Both the position numbers and the translations under genes were made by a program. Of a DNA stretch of 52,922 nucleotides, positions 45,892 to 52,922 are shown one piece after another. The DNA is taken from positions 1 through 52,922 of the forward strand of contig RWJK01001188.1 of assembly GCA_004335835.1 (NCBI GenBank), given 5' to 3'. The notes beneath the pieces are model-generated. The model worked only from the letters and a program-made list of their open reading frames with translations, did no database searches and was not told the origin of the DNA. The first letter of the stretch is position 1. Each line of letters begins with the position of its first letter. Source of the stretch: Scenedesmus sp. ARA3 (Eukaryota > Chlorophyta > Chlorophyceae > Sphaeropleales > Scenedesmaceae).

Positions 45892-48190
45892 TCAGTCATC
45901 GCCCCATGCTTCACTCAGCTGCTGCTGGCGCTGCTGCTTGTCCATCTTGTTGGCCTTGCGCAGACTGGCCAGCTCACGCTCAGCTGCCTTGTCACGCACC
46001 TGGACAAGGGAAGGGAGCGCAGACAGGGACAGGATACACATATGACGACGGTGTTTTGTTGCCGACATAGCAACAAGCAGCAACATGTGCGGTTGTGTCA
46101 TTTCATGAGCTGAAAGCTGACACATGCGCGGCTCAGCAACAATTACACACACACTTGCCTGCACCTGCAGACACATGTGACACCCAACCGCGCTGCAGCC
46201 AAGCCGTTGCATTGCTGTCCACCCACCTCTCTGTTGCCCAAGGCATTGCTGATCAGGCGCCGCGCCACTGCTGTCGTGGTCTTGGGCCGTGCAGAGCGGG
46301 GCGGCGTCAGCTCTGCAGCAGCACCATCACACGCACAGCAGCAGCACAAACATGTGTTGGAACAGTTGCAACCACACATCTACCAAGTGCAGCACTGCCA
46401 TGGGCAGCAAGGGGTTCTGGCAGCTCGTCAACAACGACCGGCACCTCGTGCTGCTACAAACTCAGGCACCAAAGCCATGAGCAGGCGGGAAAACAAGCAA
46501 GCAGCTTGCCACAGCTGCCGCCCAACGCACTAGTAGACATACGCAGGCATCCAATGAATGCGCCTCACCTTCCGCAGCTATCTGCAGCGCTGCGCCGCTG
46601 GCCTTGTTGTAGGGCCGGACCTTGAACTGCTTCTGGCTGCTGTCCAGCAGCACCTGCGCTGCCTCAGCGCACGGAAACACTGCCAGCGCATGCTCGTCAT
46701 CCACCCACTTCACATTCGCTGTGGTGCCGCCCCACATGAACTCCAGTAGGAACTCTTCGATGTGGCTGGTCTTAACGCTGCGGGTGAGGCCGAAGATCTC
46801 CAGAATGTGCGGCTGGTTGGCGACACCTAAAAATGGACAGCAAGGCAGGCAGCAGGTGGTCAGTGCAACGTAGCCAGGCATAGCCGAAGCTCCTGGCAGG
46901 AGCAAATCAGCAGCTAACACATACTGCGGTGTTTTCTCCTGTGTCCTGCATCGCTGCTGGCTTTTGCAAAACATCCGAAAACACGGCAGATGGCATATCC
47001 TGTGCCGCTGCTGTTTACAGGTGGCTGAGCGGTTGGCTGCAATCTCAGATACAGAGTACTTCAAGACATACGCTGACATGCGCACCTGCTAGGTCCCATC
47101 CCGAGTCAGAGTCAGCATCAGATGCTGCGCCACACTTTGACTCGCCCCTGCCACGCGGCTGTGAGCTGGCCCTGGCGCTGCCGCCGCTGCTTGACGGCCG
47201 CCACCAGTCAGCGCTGTCTGCTTTGCTTGCTGCTGACCGGCTGCCTGCAGTGGCGCTGCTTGTTGGCTGCTGCTGTTGCTGCTGCTGCTGCTTTTTTCGT
47301 TCAAAGCTGTTTGCTGTATGCAGCAAAGATAAGTCAGGCTCCCAGTCATCAGACTTGTCCCAATCTTCATCCTCCTCTGATTCTTGCGGCTGCTGCTGCT
47401 GCTGCTGCTCATTAGCCTGCTGCTCCACCGGGTCTCTGCTGCTGCCAGCAGCAGCCTCATCATCCTCAGCTGCTACTGACTGCTGCGGGCTGCTGCTTTC
47501 TGGGCCTGCTGGTGAGATGTCTTCAGCAGTGTCTGTGCCTTCGCTGCTGCTACCAGGTAGCTGATGCTGCAGCATCTCCAGCTGATGCTGGTGATGCTGC
47601 TGCTGTGGTTGCTGCTCTGACTGCTGCGGCAATGGGTCTTGACAGTCTTGCTGATGGCTGGGGTGCTGCTGCTGATGATGATGCTCTGGCTGCTGCTGTG
47701 GTGACTGCTGAACTGCATCTGTGCCGCTGGCAGACCCTGCAGCAGAGAGGTTGACAAGCAGGCTTCAGCCGTGTTTTCCAACCCATAGTATGCTGTGCTT
47801 GAAACGTGGAGTCATCACATCCAAACTATCATTTCAAGCCAACATAGGCTGCACCATGCCGCACCTGGGCAGCCTGCTGTCAGCTCCTTCATGCGGATTG
47901 CATATGCTTGTTGCAGCAGCCCACCAGCTTCATCCATGCGCCCCTGGATGCAGGCAGACACGAAAATTGTCAAGTAATGTTTTGTTTTACATGATTCTGC
48001 ATCCAAGGTCGTGTGGCGGTCTCAGTTCAAGCTGTGCACCCATTGCAATCACTTGACAGCTGAGAAAGGAGTGCTGAGAACTCACAGCGGCAATGTGTAA
48101 GCCAGCCAGCTCTGTCAGCAGTCCGGCAAGCTCTGGTCCTTCAACACATGCATCTATTTGTGACCGCAGCAGCTGCTCCCGTCCATCCAT
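45892..48190 (-). CDS. R3HCC1L-like RNA-binding protein
   Basis: Resembles the animal R3H and coiled-coil proteins R3HCC1/R3HCC1L, some of which associate with the exon junction complex; the role here is inferred. Six exons, 428 aa: 48086-48190, 47865-47943, 47086-47736, 46569-46826, 46227-46312 and 45892-45999. A short helical N-terminus (MDGREQLLRSQIDACVEGPE) is followed by a long Gln/His/Ser/Glu-rich disordered region (about 62-278) with Q runs up to nine and an acidic patch ESEEDEDWDKSDDWEPD. The RRM-like domain at about 280-365 carries HILEIFGLTRSVKTSHIEEF and VKWVDDEHALAVFPCAEAA, the diagnostic stretch. The C-terminus has RPKTTTAVARRLISNALGN and a charged helix ending SEAWGDD. The R3H domain of the animal proteins is not seen. 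Divergent from the CHI-like gene. Confidence 0.75.
47090..47736 (-). repeat. CAG-rich coding exon giving polyGln/His/Ser
   Basis: The largest R3HCC1L exon is dominated in the sense strand by CAG and AGC triplets that encode Gln and Ser runs. Compare the introns, where CTG is the sense triplet. Confidence 0.8.
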
Positions 48191-48659
48191 GGGCGCGAGA
48201 GAGACAGGCACGGCAACGCAGCTTGCAGTCACTTCATCGTTCCCTGAGCTGTCGCTGATTCAATTAAACGCCTGTCCAATGAAACAACAAACGGATGCTG
48301 ACAACATGTCATTAAAATTGCATTTGGCCGAAGAGCAGCAGAACAGTCGTTATTCTTCTCGGACCCATGGTACGGTTGTATGAACCACCCCTAGTAGTGC
48401 TGGCCATGAAGATCTGGTGTAAATGGTCCGTATGTAAGCTCGTGTAGGTCCTGAACGAGCCCCCCTTACTAACATACTCGGATCGCCTCCAGCGTGGACA
48501 TGCAGGGTCGCTCAGTCCTTCAGCCTCTCGGTCGCTTAGGTTTCCTACATTGACATTGTTGGTACTTTTACTGCTAGCGCGAAACCACCTCCGCTCCAGG
48601 GCAGCTAAGCTGCACCAGTAGCAGAAGCAGCAGCAGTAGCAGTAGCAGGACCTGCCACC
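48191..48659. promoter_or_regulatory. Divergent promoter, R3HCC1L-like / CHI-like
   Basis: 469 bp between start codons. The end next to 48660 carries CAG/GTAGCAG triplets in the presumed 5' leader and the start context gccaccATGG, a strong translation-initiation context. No TATA box is certain. Confidence 0.5.
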
Positions 48660-51600
48660 ATGGCTGGCTCGGACACAGACACGGAGACCACCATCCATAC
48701 AGAGCTGTCAGCAGGAGACGCAAACCGGGAGGCCTATGAGCCATACCGTGTGGGCGGCAACAAGACAGAAGTACACCTGTTCAGGCAATGGTGGCTGAAC
48801 AACCCGCTGAATAACTTATGGGGCAGCAACAAGCCAAACCAGTGGGCGACGTTCAAGAAGGTGCAGGCGGGCGTGCCACATGCTGAGGCAGTGAAGGGAG
48901 GGGCCAATGTGAAGCTGGAGGACATCACACAGTGAGTGCAAGCAGCAGCAGGGGCTGTCGGCAGCATGCTCGCAACAGGCATTGCTTGTTTAGAGGTGTC
49001 GCAGGGGCTAGAGATCATGCAGAAGCACAGAACGTGTTCTCTGTGGGGTGTGGGTGGCAACGGTAGTGAATTAGTAGCAATGTACAAGTGCTGATAGTGT
49101 GTGGTGTATGTTCCAAGGGGAGGCAGAGGGGTGGCGAGGTGGCATACATGCCAACAATGCCATGCCTGGGTGCATGATGTAGTAGTTGTGCTTCTGAATG
49201 AGAGTTGTATTGTTTGGACAAGATGCCGCACAACCCCCTGTGATGTAAAGCAGGCAATTGTGTGCACATCTGGTCACTAGCCGGAGGTGCAGCCACGCAC
49301 AGCAACAGCAACACCACGGCAGCCACGTGTGCAGCCTGACTCAAGTGTACACTAGCAAGTGCGTCACCAGCCAGCACCTTCTGCTGCATTGCTGCCTTGC
49401 AGTAACTCAGTATTAATAGCTCCGAATTAACTTACCCCCTCGCCTATGGGCTTGCTGTTGGCTACTTGACCCTTTCCTTCGCGCACTGCTTATGTGGCTG
49501 CTGCTCGCAGCAAGGGCCCTTCTATCGACGAGATCCTGGCAGACGGCAGCCTGGAGCTGCAGGAGCTGCCCAGCGATGAGGCCTGGTGCGGCTGCCCCGA
49601 CCCGTCCGTGTATGCAGCCGGCACCAACAGCCTGAGCAAGGCGCAGCTGGCTGAGGAGGTGGCCAAGGGCAACGTGGTCACGCTGCGGCAGCTGAAGCAG
49701 CACCTGGCAACAGCCAGCGAGGAGGACCTGGAGGTGCGGCAGCGCAGCAGGGTTTGAAGGGTTTGAATTGATCTGAAAGTTTGAAATGATTGTGAGCCCT
49801 GGCGTGTGTAGCGCCAGCTCTGCAGGCAATGTTTGGTGGCCTAAGCAATGGGACGAGGCACCGTGGTACATGCCATCCCCTGCCGTTGTGAGTCTCGCAG
49901 CACCGGAGGCAGATCCAAGCTGAGCACAAGCGCTACCAGCAACGCCCTGCGCCTGATCCCCTGTGTGTGTGTGCCACTCGTCAACCCTTGTACATCCCTG
50001 GTGCCGCAGGTGTGGCGCAAGGTGGTGCTGGCGCAGCGGCTCAAGGAGCAGCACTTTGTGGAGCTGCCTGACGGGCAGGGCCGCGTGAGCGTGTGGGACT
50101 TGTGGCACTACGTGAAGGCAAACCCTGAGCTGGAGGCGCTGGCGGAGCGGGACCCAGCCTTTGCTGCGCCTGCACAGGGCATGACCAGGTGCGGCTGACT
50201 CTGTCAACCACGATGTTGTACAGTAGTTGCATGGTCACATACCTTCAAGCAATGCTGGACCAGGAGACCCCCGCCTAAAGTTTACTGGTGCTCCAAATGG
50301 GCGGGGGTTCCTGTGTGTGTGGTGCCACGGGTGGTTATCTTCATTGTCCTGGACAGCCGCGGATGCAGAGAAGGCAGCACTGGCACAAGCATGCCGAGGT
50401 TGTGGGACCCCTACCGCGTGCAAGCACATCCTGCAAAGCTCACAGCAGCACAACTGTATGCATGGCAGGTCTCCTTTCCCACATGTGCATCCGCTGCATC
50501 TGTTGCACCTGCTGCTACAATCTGCGCTGCAAACTTCGCCTTGCAGGGAGCAGCGCATTCGCGCTGTTGCGGAGGCAGCGCCCTGGAAGCTGTGTGGCAA
50601 CGAGCGCCACATTGTGCTGCCGCCAGAGGTGGCTGCGCGGCTCAACTGGGGGCTGCTGGCAGCAGGCAGCTGGTTCAGCAGGCGGCCCACGCGCTGGCTC
50701 AAGGTGAGGCTGCGGGATGGCAAGATGACGGCCAGCTTGTACAGTAACACTGGCAGCAGGAGCAGCAGAGACAGCAGCAGCCGCGCTGGCTCAAGGTGAG
50801 GCTGAACTTCTGGGGCCTGCGGCTGCCTGGTGGCCAGCTTGCTTTGATAAGAGAGTGTGCAGCGACAGCAGCGGCAATAGCAGCAGCAGAATGTGATGAG
50901 TTGTCAGCGCGCTGACAAGCGTGGGGCCGTTGCACGGTTGGTGGATGCAGCGGCAGCATGCCAGATCACACTGTTTATGCGTACAGCAGTGTTGCACAGC
51001 AGCGCACTGCAGCAGATCCTGCGTGTGTAACGCGCCAGCGCTGCTGCTGCTGCTGCTGCACCACTCGCTTTGCAGGGCCTGGACGGCGTGAAGGACTTTG
51101 ACTACGGCCTGTATGTGCACGAGGAGGCAGCACAGGAGGCCCTGCAGGAGGCCTGGGGAGGCAGAGACCCCGCTCAGGTGCTGCCGCACAAGGCCTTCTA
51201 CCGAGATGCGCTGCGCGCTGCACCGGGCATGGGCATGACGCTACTGGCAGTGGCCAGTAGGCCGCTGCCGCTGGAGGAGGTCACGCAGTGAGTGGCGGCA
51301 ACAGCAGCAGCAGCAGCAGTACTTGCTGCGATGGCGGTGGCAGTGGCGGTGGCGGTGGCGGTGGCGGAGTGGGTTCTGCAGGACTGCGTCAGACTACTCG
51401 CCTGCTGCAGGTGGCAGTTTAGTATGGAGTGACAGCATCCTGCGTAGCTGTGTGTGCTTGTTGGCTTGTCTTAGAACTTTGCCAATACCACAATGCTGTC
51501 GTGCTGCGTGCAGGGCTTGGGAGCAGCGGCTGCAGCAGCAGATAGACCGCATCACAGCGCCAGCTGCAGGCGGTAGCGGGCTGCTGCTGTCCACCTCATC

Positions 51601-52831
51601 ATCTTCTGCAGCCACTGGCTCGGGCTCTGAGTCAGAAACAGATGCTACCACATCAGGCTCAGAAGAGAGCAGCAGCAGCGAGCCTGCCGTGCAGCGCAGG
51701 CCGGCAGCAGCAGCAGCAGCAGTAGCAGCACCGCCTGCAGCAAAGCCGGCAGCAGCAAAGCCAGCACCCGCAGCAGCACCAGCAGCAGCAGCAAAGCCAG
51801 CAGCGCTACCAGCGCCCAGCCGGCAGGCGCCTGCACCACCAGCAGCAGCAGCAGCATCCCCACCAAGCAGCAGCACACCAGCAGTAACCACACTGGCTGC
51901 CCCAAAGCAGCAGGTTGTGGCACAGCCAGCAGCAGCAGCAGCACCAGCACCAGCACCACCTGCGGCCTCGGCTCCTGCAGCAGCAGCAGCAGCGGCAGCA
52001 GCAGCAGTAGCTCCAGTGCGTGAGGTGGCGCCGCAGCACCAGGGCCTTGCGCAGCTGGCGGGCCTGTTTGGCCGGGAGCGGCTGGCCTCCCAGACGCAGC
52101 TGCTGGATGCGCGCGGGCTGCGGCTGCGTGAGGGCGCCACCATCATCTTCACAGCACACGCCACGGGAGGCCTGCTGGTGCAAGGTGAGCTGCAAGTGCC
52201 CTTTTGCTGGCCCTGGCGCTGCTGCTGCGGTGATGTTGTAGCATGATTATTGGTGTGGGTCATGTGTACAGTTGGTGGGCAGGTGGCAGGGAGGGCTCCC
52301 CTGCCATGCATGGCAGCACTCTCCTGTGTCTTGCAATGCTGCAAGCTGTTCTTCTGGGCCCTGCCGCATTGCACCGCCCGTTTCTGCCTGGCTGTGCAGC
52401 AAGCATAGCTGCTTTATTGTATTCACCACTAACCCGCATGCCTGCCCGCCCGCCTGCCTGCCGGTTTACTTTCTCCCGCAGCCATCTCACCCGGTCTGGT
52501 GAAGGAGCAGAAGAGTTACGTGCTGGGCAGTGTGCAGGACCCCACTCTCACACAAGCCCTGATGTCACTCTTCATGGAGCCCGACCACTGCCTAGACTCG
52601 GACTTCACAGCAGCAGCAGGCGTGCGGCTGCTGGGTGTTATTAACGGCCAGCGCCTGGGGCAGCTGCAGCAGACAAGCGGCGCAGCAGCAGCGCTGGCGC
52701 GGGCAGCAGATCCGGAAGAGGCCTCGAGGCAGATGCTGCGGAAGGGCAAGTGGGGCCTGCCTGATGTAGGGAAAGCGCCGCAGCAGCTGCCGCTAGTGAA
52801 GGGGGTGCGGCGGGAGGTGATGTATCACCAG
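48660..52831 (+). CDS. Chalcone-isomerase-fold protein with N-terminal extension, 3' partial
   Basis: Seven exons visible: 48660-48931, 49511-49733, 50010-50188, 50547-50703, 51076-51287, 51514-52184 and 52482-52831, giving 688 aa with more beyond the edge. Residues 1-250 are unrecognised (YEPYRVGGNKTEVHLFRQWW; KGPSIDEILADGSLELQELP) and show no obvious transit peptide. From about 278, GLDGVKDFDYGLYVHEEA, FYRDALRAAPGMGMTLLAVA and AWEQRLQQQI resemble the first half of the chalcone isomerase-like fold. About 160 residues rich in Ala, Pro and Ser interrupt it. Then LAQLAGLFGRERL, LRLREGATIIFTAHATGG and LTQALMSLFMEPD resemble the second half. Fatty-acid binding, as in plastid FAP proteins, is possible but unproven; catalytic chalcone isomerase is unlikely in an alga. 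The fold call is moderate. Confidence 0.55.
50783..50804 (+). repeat. Intronic copy of the CHI-like exon 4 end and donor
   Basis: Twenty-two bases identical to 50691-50712 (the last 13 coding bases of exon 4, encoding RWLK, plus donor gtgaggctg) recur 92 bp downstream in the intron. If used as a donor it would need the intervening sequence to be read through. Confidence 0.9.
51041..51058 (+). repeat. (CTG)6 tract before CHI-like exon 5
   Basis: Lies 17 bases upstream of the exon starting at 51076. Confidence 0.9.
51330..51368. repeat. ggcggt/ggcagt hexamer repeat in CHI-like intron 5
   Basis: About six copies of a GGCGGT-type hexamer, preceded by a CAG run at 51304-51319. Intronic. Confidence 0.8.
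51590..52015 (+). repeat. Ala/Pro/Ser-coding GCA-repeat inside CHI-like exon 6
   Basis: In-frame GCA/GCC/CCA triplets encode Ala-Pro-Lys-Ser low-complexity sequence that separates the two halves of the CHI-like fold. It starts with an acidic Ser-rich stretch (GSGSESETDATTSGSEESSS). Confidence 0.85.
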
Positions 52832-52861
52832 GTGAGTGGCGCTGCTGCTGCTGCTGCTGTC

Positions 52862-52922
<61 letters not shown>
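52862..52922. repeat. (GAT)20 microsatellite at the right edge
   Basis: About twenty perfect GAT units begin 31 bases after the end of the last visible CHI-like exon and run off the window, so its full length is unknown. It is intronic. Confidence 0.95.

Noticed and set aside
47122..47754. Plus-strand Cys/Ala readings opposite the R3HCC1L exon
   Set aside because: They arise from the complement of CAG repeats; the minus strand has the phase-consistent exons and the RRM-like domain.

Overview
This window reads as nuclear DNA of a green alga (Chlorophyta; a chlorophycean such as a Sphaeropleales relative is my best guess). The reasons are short GC-rich exons split by many 100-600 nt GT-AG introns, pervasive CTG/CAG triplet runs, TGTAA-type polyadenylation motifs behind several genes, and eukaryotic housekeeping proteins beside a plastid-type Rieske protein. 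The taxon is inferred; most of the genes are recognised from conserved motifs. All exon maps below were built by hand from splice sites and reading phase; the phases close over every gene given.

Layout, left to right: CTNNBL1 spliceosomal protein (-, partial, 346-2539); Rieske 2Fe-2S plastid protein (+, 2967-4704); SND2/TMEM208 ER-targeting protein (+, 6037-6549); TMEM135-like membrane protein (-, 7835-12505); replication factor C subunit RFC3 (+, 13098-16669); ZNF593/Bud20 ribosome-export zinc finger (-, 18531-19771); secreted cysteine-rich STIG1-like repeat protein (+, 20204-23126); 26S proteasome RPN6/PSMD11 (+, 25135-29019); secreted acid-lipase-type hydrolase (-, 31215-34381); P5B-type ATPase of the ATP13A2 group (-, 35354-42762); R3HCC1L-like RNA-binding protein (-, 45892-48190); chalcone-isomerase-fold protein (+, 48660 to beyond the right edge).

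Four neighbour pairs are divergent with roughly 400-600 bp between start codons (CTNNBL1/Rieske, TMEM135/RFC3, ZNF593/STIG1-like, R3HCC1L/CHI-like), so shared bidirectional promoters are likely. The genes do not form one pathway; this is an ordinary mixed eukaryotic neighbourhood. No mobile element, CRISPR array, tRNA or rRNA gene was recognised.

The most unusual signal lies in the introns, not in a gene cassette. (a) Exon ends, in three cases together with their 5' splice site, are duplicated a short distance downstream, independently in RFC3 (twice), the TMEM135-like gene and the CHI-like gene. (b) Pure CTG runs sit just upstream of 3' splice sites in genes on both strands, always CTG in the sense strand. 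(c) A near-perfect ~57 bp-arm foldback lies inside a TMEM135 intron. (d) Microexons of 18, 20, 30 and 36 nt are needed to complete conserved proteins.
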